Of a DNA stretch of 49,348 nt, positions 1 to 8,639 are shown piece by piece. A program made the position numbers and the translations under genes. Each line of letters opens with the position of its first letter. Within the stretch, counting starts at the first letter, position 1. Under the pieces are notes generated by a model that was given only the letters and a program-made list of their open reading frames with translations, was not told the DNA's origin and did not search any database. The stretch is from Flavobacteriales bacterium (GTDB lineage Bacteria; Bacteroidota; Bacteroidia; NORP154): contig DTSC01000331.1 in NCBI GenBank assembly GCA_012965625.1, forward strand, positions 6,621 to 55,968, written 5' to 3'.

Positions 1-2168
1 TTGACCCCTTCTATAGAAACCAATAGCCCATCAGGGATATTTTTTTCAACGATTCGAGTATCCTTTTCTTTGGATTCTTGGATGGGAGTAATATCAGGTT
101 CAAAAATTGGTGTTTCTTCAATTGCTATGGCGGGAGTTTGTTGTGTTAGTTCGACATCAGTTTCGTTTAAAGCAGAAATGGTGCTTTCATATTCCAGAAC
201 GGTAAACTCAGTTCTTCTGTTTTTAGCCCTCCCTTCATCCGTTTCATTATTGTCGATCGGTTTTGAAAAACCATAACCCTTGCTTGTCATTCTTGCTTTT
301 TCAATATTATGTTCCATGAGCCAATTAACCACGGCCCTTGCTCTTTCTTCAGACAAGCGGATATTATATTCTATAGTTCCTTTATCGTCAGTATGTCCAG
401 CTATTTCAATATTAAGTTTGGGATTTGAATTCATTAAATTTAAAACACGCTCAAGTTCAATTATGGATTCATCCTTTAAAACAGCTTTATCATAATCAAA
501 ATAAATAAAGTTTAGGACAATGGATTTGCCAACACCGATTTTACTTAATGAAATATCGTTTGAAAGTTCAAAATAAGGGGTGGCCTCAGGGATATTAATG
601 TTTTCCGAATGGAAAAAATACCCATCTGCTGTAACCGTTATCCCATAATCTCTTCCCGAGGGGAGGGAAACAAGGTACTCTCCAGTCAGCTTGTTTGATT
701 TAGCATTTGCAACGATTTCATTTAGTGCATTATCTACTACTTCAATTTTTGCTTCAACGGGCTGACCTGTTTTCTTGTCTACTATCTTCCCTTTAAGGAG
801 CGTGAGCTCGGGCTTATCATTTTCCGATGGGAAAGTAATCATATAAATGTCTTTTTCTCCTTGTCCTTCAGGCTTAATTGATGAATAATAGCCTCTTTCA
901 CCACTTGCTGCTAGTACGAAAAACACATCATCATCAGGACTGTTAATTGGATAGCCTAAGTTTTTTGGAGTTGACCAGCTGTCAGACAATTTGTTATAGA
1001 TAGACTTTTGTATATCATATCCTCCCATCGTATTATGGCCTTCAGAGCTGAAATACAATGTTTTTCCATCAGGATGCATAAATACAGCATCTTCATTGTA
1101 AATAGTATTAATTGAGGCTCCCAGGTTTTTAGCAACACCCCACTCTCCATTTTCATCTTTTTTAGAGACATAAATGTCGTTTTGACCAAAACCACCAATC
1201 CTGTTACTAACGAAATAAATCGTCATTCCATCATAAGAAAAACAAGCAGTTGACTCATTGAATTCAGAATTAATGTTCTTATTCAGTTTCGCTGGTCTTG
1301 ACCAAGTGTCTCCATCAAGCTCACAGAAATAGATATTGCCATTTCCGCCATCATCTTTGTAAATGAATAGCTGTTGACCATCTGGAGAAAGTCCTACTGT
1401 CGCATCATGTTCTATTGTGTTTACATTAGATCCGATACTTGACGGTTCTGACCATTTCCCAGATTTGTTAGTGGTAGTATAGATGTCTTCATAATAAACA
1501 TCAAAATTCGGATCCCGTTTACCACCAGTTGTGTTTTCGCGCCTTGAAGTAAAGTATAATACAGATTCATCAGCCGAGATTAATGGATGATATTCTGCCC
1601 ATTTGGTGTTTACGGGTGTAGGCAGTGCATCTATTTTTACATTAATGGGGGACTGAATAAGGAAAATTCCCAGATTGCATTCTTCTATCCTTTTTCGAGC
1701 AAGGTTAATTCTCTCCTGATCATCGAGAGTTGCCAGTGTAATGAACTTTTCGTATTGTTCAAGGGCTTTTGTCCAGTTCATTTCCAAATGATAAGACCGG
1801 CCAAGGAATAAATGGATACTTGGGTTTATGTTTGGGTTTAATTGAAGAACTTTTTCAAAATAGGATTTTGATTTTAACTTATCTGAAGACACTAAATAGC
1901 ATTGTCCAATTTTTAAGTTCAGTTCAGCATTATCTGGATTAAACTCGTTGGCAATTAATAAATGGTTAAGCGCCTTTGAGTATACGCCAAGCTTAAATTG
2001 GGATTCGCCTTTTTGTAATTCCCTGTAGGCTTCTTTAAATGCCTCTTCGTCATTTCCAAACAAAGATCTTTCAAAAGGAATATCAGGCTGTGCATTTACA
2101 ATCCCAAGAAACCCAAAGGATAATAATAGCACAATTGCTAGAGTATATTGGATAAGGGAAGATACCAT
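1..2168 (-). CDS. TPR/PD40/OmpA-family outer membrane protein (3' end beyond window)
   Basis: Start is the ATG at 2168; the frame stays open to base 1 without a stop, so at least 722 residues are present and the C terminus is missing. Visible order: signal peptide (about 1-29, cleavage after VNA); TPR-like helices (about 35-190); a beta-propeller region with PD40-type strands (about 195-430); a carboxypeptidase regulatory-like beta domain (about 455-545, starting LKGKIVDKKTGQPVEA); and an OmpA C-terminal peptidoglycan-binding domain (about 550-655, with FIYFDYDK, IAGHTDDKGT and NRRTEF). A Glu/Thr/Pro-rich linker follows and runs off the edge. In the family this domain order marks periplasmic or outer membrane proteins that bind the cell wall, PorE-like in the T9SS. 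It lies downstream of siaB and siaC on the same strand, 66 bases after siaC. Whether it belongs to the T9SS or to the Sia pair is inference. Confidence 0.88.
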   Translation of the reverse strand, partial: MVSSLIQYTLAIVLLLSFGFLGIVNAQPDIPFERSLFGNDEEAFKEAYRELQKGESQFKLGVYSKALNHLLIANEFNPDNAELNLKIGQCYLVSSDKLKSKSYFEKVLQLNPNINPSIHLFLGRSYHLEMNWTKALEQYEKFITLATLDDQERINLARKRIEECNLGIFLIQSPINVKIDALPTPVNTKWAEYHPLISADESVLYFTSRRENTTGGKRDPNFDVYYEDIYTTTNKSGKWSEPSSIGSNVNTIEHDATVGLSPDGQQLFIYKDDGGNGNIYFCELDGDTWSRPAKLNKNINSEFNESTACFSYDGMTIYFVSNRIGGFGQNDIYVSKKDENGEWGVAKNLGASINTIYNEDAVFMHPDGKTLYFSSEGHNTMGGYDIQKSIYNKLSDSWSTPKNLGYPINSPDDDVFFVLAASGERGYYSSIKPEGQGEKDIYMITFPSENDKPELTLLKGKIVDKKTGQPVEAKIEVVDNALNEIVANAKSNKLTGEYLVSLPSGRDYGITVTADGYFFHSENINIPEATPYFELSNDISLSKIGVGKSIVLNFIYFDYDKAVLKDESIIELERVLNLMNSNPKLNIEIAGHTDDKGTIEYNIRLSEERARAVVNWLMEHNIEKARMTSKGYGFSKPIDNNETDEGRAKNRRTEFTVLEYESTISALNETDVELTQQTPAIAIEETPIFEPDITPIQESKEKDTRIVEKNIPDGLLVSIEGV

Positions 2169-2234
2169 AACGGATTATTTATTTGTAATATCGCAAGCCT
2201 ACCCAAATCAAATTACAAAACTTTAAATGGATAG

Positions 2235-2636
2235 TTAAACTGAAACAAATTCAAATGGAATCCCTGTCATTTCTGCGAATTCTTCTCCGGATTCCTTCAT
2301 GTCTATATCAGGCTCATCATATTGCCAAATAACTTTGATAATGACATTGTCCTTTTGAAAGGATTCAAGTTTGAGTAAAATGTCGAGGATAAACTTTGCT
2401 GAAGTCGAGTTAAAGTACTCCAGTTTAAATTCGAATTTAACTGTGGGGCTATCACTGAATTTATTGTCTTTCCAGTATCTTAAGTTATAATATTGGTCAA
2501 GCCAATCTAGAATTTTTGAGTAAAATTTTCCGGCATTTTCTGGTCTTGATTCGCCGGAAATCTCAAACTGATTTGTTTCTGGGTCAAGAATGATGGTTGG
2601 GGTAAATTCGGTCGCTTCTATTCTAAGAGGTTTCAT
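2235..2636 (-). CDS. siaC: SiaC-family regulatory phosphoprotein (DUF1987)
   Basis: 133 residues, full length for DUF1987. The N-terminal segment reads TEFTPTIILDPETNQFEISG and is followed by the family's SRPENAGKFYSKILDWL. The conserved YFNSTSAK stretch (74-81) is the region where SiaC proteins are phosphorylated on Thr/Ser. In Pseudomonas, SiaC is phosphorylated by SiaB and dephosphorylated by SiaA, and the unphosphorylated form binds the diguanylate cyclase SiaD. Here the gene follows siaB by 17 bases on the same strand, so kinase and target are co-transcribed. No PP2C phosphatase or GGDEF protein is in the window, so the output partner is unknown. Family assignment is firm; the exact phosphosite and role are inferred by homology. 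Confidence 0.88.
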   Translation of the reverse strand: MKPLRIEATEFTPTIILDPETNQFEISGESRPENAGKFYSKILDWLDQYYNLRYWKDNKFSDSPTVKFEFKLEYFNSTSAKFILDILLKLESFQKDNVIIKVIWQYDEPDIDMKESGEEFAEMTGIPFEFVSV

Positions 2637-2653
2637 TTATAATGTATATTTAA

Positions 2654-3205
2654 TTAAACTTTAATTTCAAGCACAAAAAAGGAAATATCGTCTTTAATAT
2701 TGTTGAACGCATACTCCAATGGGTTTTCTGATTTTAGGGCGATGTCAATAATGCCCAATCCTGCACCGCTATTCCCTGCAATTACAGAATTCATAATAAC
2801 ATCTCGATACTTTTCTTTCAATTCCTTTCGAGACAGATTGTTTACGTCATCAAGGCGTCCTTTTAAGTCCTCTTTATCTTCTTCTTTTATTAGGTTTCCA
2901 ACAGTTATATAGTATCCAGTCTTGCTTTGCCCTAGTAAGAAAAGAGGAAATTGAGGGGTAAACTCGCCAACATCAAAAAATCCTTCACTAGCATACCTGT
3001 TGATGTTTTCCAGGCATTCTACCATAATGTTATAAAGCTTTTTTCTCTTTGCAACTTCCATATTAAGGCCTTGCATTTGCAATTTAGCATTTGATAAAAG
3101 AGCATTGACAATGTTTTGGTTAAATTCTCCTTTGTAGGCCAAAAGAATCTTTTTGTTAAGCATCGTATTATGAATCCCATAGATATTACCAACATTTACA
3201 GCCAT
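2654..3205 (-). CDS. siaB: SiaB-family protein kinase (DUF6272)
   Basis: 183 residues with a GHKL/HATPase-like fold signature: an N-box-like ECLENINRYA (Glu63, Asn67) and a glycine box GNSGAGLGIIDIA (144-156). These are the ATP-binding elements of SiaB, which acts as a Ser/Thr kinase on SiaC and resembles anti-sigma factor kinases. No membrane segment or sensor domain is visible, so it should be cytosolic. It is first in a minus-strand unit siaB-siaC-OmpA and has a promoter-like element at 3270-3303. The start at 3205 (MAVNVGNIYG) is the first ATG downstream of that element. Family assignment is firm; a link to adhesion or biofilm control is inference from Pseudomonas. Confidence 0.87.
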   Translation of the reverse strand: MAVNVGNIYGIHNTMLNKKILLAYKGEFNQNIVNALLSNAKLQMQGLNMEVAKRKKLYNIMVECLENINRYASEGFFDVGEFTPQFPLFLLGQSKTGYYITVGNLIKEEDKEDLKGRLDDVNNLSRKELKEKYRDVIMNSVIAGNSGAGLGIIDIALKSENPLEYAFNNIKDDISFFVLEIKV

Positions 3206-3269
3206 AATTGTGAAATCAAATGTGTTTTAAGACAGCAAATCCAATAGCTATTATCAGATGTAATGATAA

Positions 3270-3303
3270 CAAAGATAAAAATTCCGACTTATTAAAAAAC
3301 AAA
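3270..3303 (-). promoter_or_regulatory. Promoter of siaB (TTTG-N22-TATCTTTG)
   Basis: On the minus strand a TTTG (3303-3300) lies 22 bases before TATCTTTG (3277-3270), matching the Bacteroidota -33/-7 consensus TTTG...TAnnTTTG with a slightly long spacer. It leaves an untranslated leader of about 60 bases before siaB. Confidence 0.6.
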
Positions 3304-3551
3304 TTTGGCACATATTCCTGTGATATTGATGCTCAAGAGAAAAAAACAAAGTTAATATAATCACAATCTCTGATGATCCGTAGAAAAAAACGCTAAACCC
3401 ATAAGATAATTCTAAAGTGGGTTTTTACCTCTAGGCAAGAATTTAACCGCAAATCAATTTAATCCTTGGAGAGCATAATTTGAATAAAATTACATAAAAC
3501 CTGCGGTGGAATAATGACGCATTTCTATAATAATTTACAGGACAAAATTTG

Positions 3552-3559
3552 TACCTTTG
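3552..3559 (+). promoter_or_regulatory. -7 box upstream of uvrD (TACCTTTG)
   Basis: A perfect TAnnTTTG match 31 bases before the GTG at 3591; no good TTTG is seen at -33. Transcription would begin near 3565, downstream of the TTG at 3549, which argues against that upstream start and for GTG 3591. Confidence 0.5.
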
Positions 3560-3590
3560 GGTTTTCCAACATTCTATCTTTTTTTCGGGC

Positions 3591-5921
3591 GTGGGGAGTT
3601 ATCCAGATGAATTAAATTCTGTTCAACAGCAGGCTGTCATGTGTAAAGATGGCCCAATCATGGTTATTGCTGGTGCAGGATCAGGTAAAACACGAGTGTT
3701 GACTTACAGAATTGCCCAATTAATAAAAACGCAAGTCAATCCCTTTAGCATTCTGGCACTAACCTTTACAAATAAGGCCGCACGTGAGATGAAAGAGAGG
3801 GTGGTTCAAATTGTTGGTGGTACTGATGCTCAAAATGTTTGGATAGGAACATTCCATTCAATATTTGCAAGGATTCTTAGAATAGAAGCTGACAAAATAG
3901 GATATCCTTCTAATTTTACCATTTATGATACAATAGATTCAAAGAATCAGATTAAAGCCATTATTAAGGAATATGGGCTAGATGACAAGGTATACAAACC
4001 GGGCCTTGTGTTAAATAGAATTTCTTTATCAAAAAACAATTTAATAACACCTCTTCTGTACTCCGAAGATATCATGATTCAAAAGGAAGACCAACAAAGT
4101 AATAAACCGAGACTCGGAGAAATATATCAGACCTATGTAAATAGGTGCTTCAATGCAGGGGTTATGGATTTTGATGATTTACTTTACAATATGAATTATT
4201 TACTAACAGAAATCCCTGAAGTTTTACATAAATTCCAACATAAATTCCAATATATCTTAATTGATGAGTTTCAGGACACTAACCTGCTTCAATACTCGAT
4301 AGTTAAAAAACTAGCCGCGCTCAATGAAAATATTTGTGTAGTGGGGGACGATGCACAAAGTATTTATGCCTTTAGGGGTGCAAATATTCAAAACATATTA
4401 AATTTCCAGAAGGATTACCAAGATTTACAGGTTTATAAGCTCGAGCAAAATTACAGATCTACTAAAAATATTATTAATGCCGCAAACTGTGTGATAAAGA
4501 AAAATAATCAACAGCTCCATAAGGAAGTTTGGACCCATAATGAAGAAGGGGAGCTTTTAACAGTATTAAAAGCTCTTACTGACAATGAAGAAGGTCGTCA
4601 AGTTGCTCACTCAATTTTTGATTCCAAGGTAAACTATCAGCTCTTTAATAAGGATTTTGCAATTTTATACAGAACAAATGCCCAGTCACGGGCAATGGAA
4701 GAGGCGTTACGTAAAATAAATATTCCTTATCGAATTTATGGAGGACTATCCTTCTATCAAAGAAAAGAGGTAAAGGATTTACTAGCCTATTTTAGATTAA
4801 CGATTAACAATAAAGACGAAGAGTCACTTAAAAGAGTGATAAATTATCCTGCTAGGGGGATTGGCAATAGGACTGTTGAAAAAATTATGGTAGCTGCAGA
4901 GGAGACAAATAGGTCAATGTGGGAAATCATGGCAAACCTAAAGAAACATCCAATCCCTATAAGTTCTGCTGCAGAAAGCAAGGTCCTAGATTTTGTTTCA
5001 AAAATAAAAAGCTATTCCTTTCAGGCTGGAACAGAAAATGCCTATAAATTAGCAGAGCTTATTGCAAGTTCCTCGGGAATTTTAAAAGATCTTTATGACA
5101 ATCAATCTCCTGAAGCTCTAAGTAAGTATGAAAATCTTCAAGAGCTGTTAAATGGCATAAAAGAGTTTGCTGAAAATTGGCATAAAAATAATTTGGACGG
5201 AGAATCTGATGATTTCAAAGGACCATATTTATCAGATTTTTTGCAAGACATTGAATTGCTGACAGATTCTGACGTGGGTGATCCAAATGATAATGATAAA
5301 GTGTCATTGATGACGATACATGCCGCTAAAGGATTGGAATTTCCCTTTGTTTATATTGTTGGTCTAGAAGAGAACCTGTTCCCTTCTCAGCTTGCAGTTA
5401 ATTCTAGATCAGAAATTGAAGAAGAAAGAAGGCTTTTTTATGTTGCACTAACCAGAGCAAGGAAAAAGGTTTTTTTAAGCTATGCAACATCCAGATATCG
5501 GTGGGGGAATTTAATTTATTGTGAGCCTAGTAGGTTCATGGAAGAAATTGACAGCAAATACTTGTCTTTTCCTGATTCTTTAGATGGCCCACCCATGAAT
5601 AGAGGACCACAAAGAAGCATTAATTGGTTTAGAAAAAAGCCAAAAAGCACAAAAACAACACATGGACACATACCAAGCCCTTTAAAAAAGAGCTTGGTTC
5701 AGCTCCATAAAGTGGCGAAAAAAGACAATCAGGATTTTGAATATGATGACACAAAAGGCTTGCAAGTAGGAATGGAAGTAGAGCATCAGCGATTCGGATT
5801 TGGTAAAGTGCTGCACCTTGAAGGAGTTTTGCCAAATCAAAAAGCCACAGTCTTTTTTTCTTCTGCGGGCCAAAAACAATTACTGTTGAAATATGCTAAA
5901 TTGAAGATCATTGAGAATTGA
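3591..5921 (+). CDS. uvrD: UvrD/PcrA-type superfamily 1 DNA helicase
   Basis: ATP-dependent 3'-5' DNA helicase of nucleotide excision and mismatch repair and replication restart. From GTG 3591 it has 776 residues, close to PcrA/UvrD. Motifs in order: Walker A AGAGSGKT (27-34), LTFTNKAAREMKER (Ia), LIDEFQDTN (II), GDDAQSIYAFRG (III), LEQNYRST (IV), TIHAAKGLEFPFVYIVGLEE (V) and RRLFYVALTRARKKV (VI). The C terminus carries the small Tudor-like domain typical of PcrA (VGMEVEHQRFGFGKVLHLEG). The frame is open back to a TTG at 3549, but a -7 box at 3552-3559 overlaps that region and homologous N termini begin near SYPDELNSVQQQAV, so GTG 3591 is preferred. It is the first plus-strand gene, divergent from siaB. 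Very sure of family; less sure of the start. Confidence 0.93.
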   Translation: MGSYPDELNSVQQQAVMCKDGPIMVIAGAGSGKTRVLTYRIAQLIKTQVNPFSILALTFTNKAAREMKERVVQIVGGTDAQNVWIGTFHSIFARILRIEADKIGYPSNFTIYDTIDSKNQIKAIIKEYGLDDKVYKPGLVLNRISLSKNNLITPLLYSEDIMIQKEDQQSNKPRLGEIYQTYVNRCFNAGVMDFDDLLYNMNYLLTEIPEVLHKFQHKFQYILIDEFQDTNLLQYSIVKKLAALNENICVVGDDAQSIYAFRGANIQNILNFQKDYQDLQVYKLEQNYRSTKNIINAANCVIKKNNQQLHKEVWTHNEEGELLTVLKALTDNEEGRQVAHSIFDSKVNYQLFNKDFAILYRTNAQSRAMEEALRKINIPYRIYGGLSFYQRKEVKDLLAYFRLTINNKDEESLKRVINYPARGIGNRTVEKIMVAAEETNRSMWEIMANLKKHPIPISSAAESKVLDFVSKIKSYSFQAGTENAYKLAELIASSSGILKDLYDNQSPEALSKYENLQELLNGIKEFAENWHKNNLDGESDDFKGPYLSDFLQDIELLTDSDVGDPNDNDKVSLMTIHAAKGLEFPFVYIVGLEENLFPSQLAVNSRSEIEEERRLFYVALTRARKKVFLSYATSRYRWGNLIYCEPSRFMEEIDSKYLSFPDSLDGPPMNRGPQRSINWFRKKPKSTKTTHGHIPSPLKKSLVQLHKVAKKDNQDFEYDDTKGLQVGMEVEHQRFGFGKVLHLEGVLPNQKATVFFSSAGQKQLLLKYAKLKIIEN

Positions 5922-5930
5922 CCAGATTAA

Positions 5931-5961
5931 TTTGACTTTTTTAACAAAAAGAATAACTTTG
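5931..5961 (+). promoter_or_regulatory. Promoter of the DUF4290 gene (TTTG-N19-TAACTTTG)
   Basis: TTTG (5931-5934) and TAACTTTG (5954-5961) are separated by exactly 19 bases, a textbook Bacteroidota sigma-A promoter. The predicted leader to ATG 6113 is about 145 bases, unusually long here, and contains a mini-ORF (5997-6032). Confidence 0.7.
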
Positions 5962-5996
5962 TCGTAGAATTAATACCAAAATCAAGGGAGCGTAAA

Positions 5997-6032
5997 ATGT
6001 ATCTCTCGTCATTCTCCGAACAAATTACATAG
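5997..6032 (+). other. Possible leader mini-ORF in the 5' UTR of the DUF4290 gene
   Basis: An 11-codon frame MYLSSFSEQIT, preceded at 5985-5990 by AGGGAG six bases before its ATG, a Shine-Dalgarno-like spacing. It sits between the two arms of an 8-base perfect inverted repeat, TTAATACC (5970-5977) and GGTATTAA (6032-6039), the second arm overlapping its stop codon. This could be a translated leader that affects the downstream gene. The evidence is positional only; an 8-base repeat within 150 bases is not rare by chance. Confidence 0.25.
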
Positions 6033-6112
6033 GTATTAAGCCGAAACTATTATTACTCTGTTTATTAGAAACGATTACTTACTCCTCAAAAGGAAACAAA
6101 TAAAATATTTAT

Positions 6113-6745
6113 ATGGAATACAATACACAACGGAATAAGTTGCACATGCCCGAATATGGTCGCCACATTCAGAAAATGGTAAACCATGCAATAACCATAA
6201 AGGATAATGAAGAACGCAATAAATGTGCAATGAGCATTATTAATGTTATGGGGCAGTTAAACCCCCATCTAAGGGATGTTTCAGACTTTAAGCACAAATT
6301 ATGGGATCATTTGTATATTATCTCAGAGTTTAATCTTGAAGTGGAAAGCCCATTTGAAACTCCTACTCCGGAAAGTGTAAATTCAACGCCAATTAAAATT
6401 GCATATCCGAAAAAGGATTATAAGCATAGGCACTATGGTAAAACCATTCAAAGGATAATTGATGAAGCGATAAAATATAAAGAAGGAGAGGAAAAAGACG
6501 CTTTGATTAGAGTAATTGCCAACCAGTTGAAGAAACTGTATTTGATGTGGAACAAAGATTCTGTTACTGATGAGCAGATAGATGGTGACTTAGGAAGGTT
6601 GTCAAAGGGCAAGTTGAAGATACCTGAAGGGATGAAACTTGTTGAGGTTACTAATCTGATGAATACCGTTAAAAGGAAAAAACGACCATCTAAACCTGGG
6701 GGCAGCTGGCACAAACAGAATAATAGGAGGAAACACCACAATTAA
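6113..6745 (+). CDS. DUF4290 domain-containing protein
   Basis: 210 residues. The N-terminal two-thirds match the Bacteroidota-specific DUF4290 family, starting MEYNTQRNKLHMPEYGRHIQ and continuing with mostly helical sequence (IINVMGQLNPHLRDV, DFKHKLWDHL, DKDSVTDEQ-like region NKDSVTDEQIDGDL). The last 25 residues form a strongly basic tail (KRKKRPSKPGGSWHKQNN) that could bind nucleic acid. No signal peptide or membrane segment, so cytosolic. The family has no established function that I know of. It has its own promoter (5931-5961), a long leader and its own terminator (6768-6793), and so appears to be a single-gene unit. In many Bacteroidota a DUF4290 gene lies near murA; that neighbour is not seen here. 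Confidence 0.8.
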   Translation: MEYNTQRNKLHMPEYGRHIQKMVNHAITIKDNEERNKCAMSIINVMGQLNPHLRDVSDFKHKLWDHLYIISEFNLEVESPFETPTPESVNSTPIKIAYPKKDYKHRHYGKTIQRIIDEAIKYKEGEEKDALIRVIANQLKKLYLMWNKDSVTDEQIDGDLGRLSKGKLKIPEGMKLVEVTNLMNTVKRKKRPSKPGGSWHKQNNRRKHHN

Positions 6746-6767
6746 ATTATTGCAAAAGACATGATTT

Positions 6768-6793
6768 AAAGGGCGGGAAACTGCCCTTTTTTT
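6768..6793 (+). terminator. Rho-independent terminator after the DUF4290 gene
   Basis: AAAGGGC (6768-6774) and GCCCTTT (6783-6789) form a perfect 7-base stem with an 8-base loop, followed by more T residues to 6793. It begins 23 bases after the DUF4290 stop codon. Confidence 0.75.
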
Positions 6794-6812
6794 ATGCCAT
6801 AATTATAAATGG

Positions 6813-6820
6813 TATTTTTG
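6813..6820 (+). promoter_or_regulatory. -7 box upstream of the ubiD-family gene (TATTTTTG)
   Basis: A TAnnTTTG match 17 bases before ATG 6837, just after the preceding terminator. The position 19 bases upstream is only T-rich (TTTT), so the -33 box is weak. The leader would be very short. Confidence 0.4.
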
Positions 6821-6836
6821 CTATAAATTAAACGGC

Positions 6837-8639
6837 ATGGGATATAGTTCATTAGAACAATGCATACAATATCTCGAGAATCATGGTCATTTGATCAGGG
6901 TACATGAGGAGGTTGACCCAACATTGGAAATGGCTGCAATACACCTTAGGGTTCATGAGGCTGCAGGCCCGGCCATCCTTTTTGAAAATGTAAAGGGAAG
7001 CAAGTTTAGGGCTGTTTCAAACCTATTTGGCACACTTGAACGTTCCAAAGTTATATTTAGGGATACGCTCTCTAAGGTAACATCTTTGATAGCTCTAAAA
7101 AATGATCCGCTGAAAGCGCTTCGCTCTCCCATTAAAAATGTCTTAGCCCTTAAAGCTTTTCCTAAGAAAATTAGGCATCCCTTAGCTAAGCTTACATCTC
7201 AATGTCTTCTGAGGGATCTTCCTCAAATTAAATCGTGGCCTGGAGATGGAGGAGCCTATATCCTTTTACCACAGGTTTATACAGAAGATACTGATAAGCC
7301 TGGAGTATTGAGTTCTAATTTAGGATGTTATAGGATCCAAATAAGTGGCAATGATTTTGCGAAAGACAAAGAAGCAGGCCTTCATTATCAAATTCATAGA
7401 GGGATTGGAGTGCATCATTCAAAGACAAACAAAAAAGGAGAACCGCTAAAGGTGAGTGTTTTTGTAGGTGGCCCCCCCGCTCACACATTAGCTTCTGTAA
7501 TGCCTTTGCCAGAAGGATTGTCTGAACTTACTTTTGCAGGAATTATGAATAATAGAAGATTTAGGTACGGTTATGAGAATGGGAGCTGTATTTCGGCGGA
7601 CGCCGATTTTGTAATTACTGGGGAAATTGCTCATAATGAAACTAAACTAGAAGGCCCTTTTGGGGATCATTTGGGGTATTATAGCCTTAAGCATGAATTC
7701 CCATTAATGAAAGTTGACAAAGTTTACCATAAAACGAATGCAATCTGGCCATTTACAGTTGTGGGTAGGCCCCCACAAGAAGACACCCAATTTGGAGCAC
7801 TTATACATGACATTACAGGCCCCATTATTCCTGCCGAAATACCAGGACTTCAAGAAATAAATGCGGTAGATGCAGCTGGAGTACACCCACTTCTTTTAGC
7901 TATCGGAAGTGAGCGTTATACTCCTTACCTTAAGGAAAGAAGACCTCAAGAGATTCTGACTATTTCAAATCATATCCTGGGATTTGGTCAAATGTCACTT
8001 GCCAAGTATTTGATTATTGCCTCAAAAGAAGACAACCCAAAACTTTCTGTCAATAATGTTGCGGAATTTTTTAAACATTGTTTAGAACGCGTAGACTGGA
8101 CCCGTGATCTTCATTTCCAAACGAAAACTACCATAGACACTCTTGATTATAGTGGCTCTGGATTAAATTCAGGCTCTAAGTTGGTTATTGCTGTTGCTGG
8201 GAAGGAAATACGAGAACTTAAAACAGAACTTGATTCAGCATTTTCCCTGCCAGATGGTTTTAGTAATCCTAAATTTGTTCTTCCTGGAGTAATTGCTATT
8301 TCCAGTAATGCTGATTGTCCTATTGAAAATTTGACAAACCATTTAGAAAATGTTGCAATGGATGGTTTTCCATTGATCTTGGTTGTAGACGATAGTGATT
8401 TTGTTTCTCGGTCTTTAAATAATTTCTTGTGGGTGACATTTACCAAAAGCAATCCTTCTCATGACGTATATGGTATAGATAGTTTTATTGAAAACAAACA
8501 TTGGGGTTGTAATGGGTCCCTTGTAATTGATGCAAGAAGCAAGTCTCACCATGCGCCTCCATTGGTTAAGGATCCTGAAATTGAGAAAAAAGTGGATAAT
8601 TTGGGTTCTAAAGGAGCTTCACTCCACGGTATTATCTAG
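6837..8639 (+). CDS. UbiD-family decarboxylase, likely menaquinone pathway
   Basis: 600 residues, the usual length of the long UbiD subgroup of Bacteroidota. UbiD enzymes are prenylated-FMN-dependent, non-oxidative aromatic acid decarboxylases. Recognisable stretches: GHLIRVHEEVDPTLEMAAI at the N terminus, GPAILFENVKGSK, the central FVGGPPAHTLASVMPLPEG, and the conserved EGPFGDHLGYYS near residue 272 that holds acidic residues of the active-site region, followed by VVGRPPQEDT. The C-terminal part matches the UbiD C-terminal domain (GVIAISSNADCPIENL). Because Bacteroidota use menaquinone, a role in its biosynthesis is likely, but other aromatic acids cannot be excluded. No ubiX-like prenyltransferase is next to it. 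It ends one base before the convergent M1 peptidase gene begins its stop codon. Confidence 0.85.
   Translation: MGYSSLEQCIQYLENHGHLIRVHEEVDPTLEMAAIHLRVHEAAGPAILFENVKGSKFRAVSNLFGTLERSKVIFRDTLSKVTSLIALKNDPLKALRSPIKNVLALKAFPKKIRHPLAKLTSQCLLRDLPQIKSWPGDGGAYILLPQVYTEDTDKPGVLSSNLGCYRIQISGNDFAKDKEAGLHYQIHRGIGVHHSKTNKKGEPLKVSVFVGGPPAHTLASVMPLPEGLSELTFAGIMNNRRFRYGYENGSCISADADFVITGEIAHNETKLEGPFGDHLGYYSLKHEFPLMKVDKVYHKTNAIWPFTVVGRPPQEDTQFGALIHDITGPIIPAEIPGLQEINAVDAAGVHPLLLAIGSERYTPYLKERRPQEILTISNHILGFGQMSLAKYLIIASKEDNPKLSVNNVAEFFKHCLERVDWTRDLHFQTKTTIDTLDYSGSGLNSGSKLVIAVAGKEIRELKTELDSAFSLPDGFSNPKFVLPGVIAISSNADCPIENLTNHLENVAMDGFPLILVVDDSDFVSRSLNNFLWVTFTKSNPSHDVYGIDSFIENKHWGCNGSLVIDARSKSHHAPPLVKDPEIEKKVDNLGSKGASLHGII

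Larger units (their letters stand above)
3206..3590. other. Intergenic region between divergent siaB and uvrD
   Basis: This gap holds the siaB promoter (3270-3303) and a -7 box for uvrD (3552-3559). It also holds a 7-base inverted repeat AAACCCA (3395-3401) / TGGGTTT (3418-3424) with a 16-base loop followed by TTT on the plus strand, which resembles a weak terminator although no plus-strand gene ends upstream of it. I see no further coding potential or RNA gene. Confidence 0.5.

Noticed and set aside
1..495. Plus-strand frames at the left edge
   Set aside because: They are antisense shadows of the OmpA-family gene, which has clear domains in the minus frame.
3395..3424. Inverted repeat resembling a terminator or small RNA
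   Set aside because: Seven-base stem with a 16-base loop and no plus-strand gene ending upstream; too weak to call.
3549..3590. TTG start 14 codons upstream for uvrD
   Set aside because: A -7 box overlaps it, and the added residues are unlike homologous N termini.
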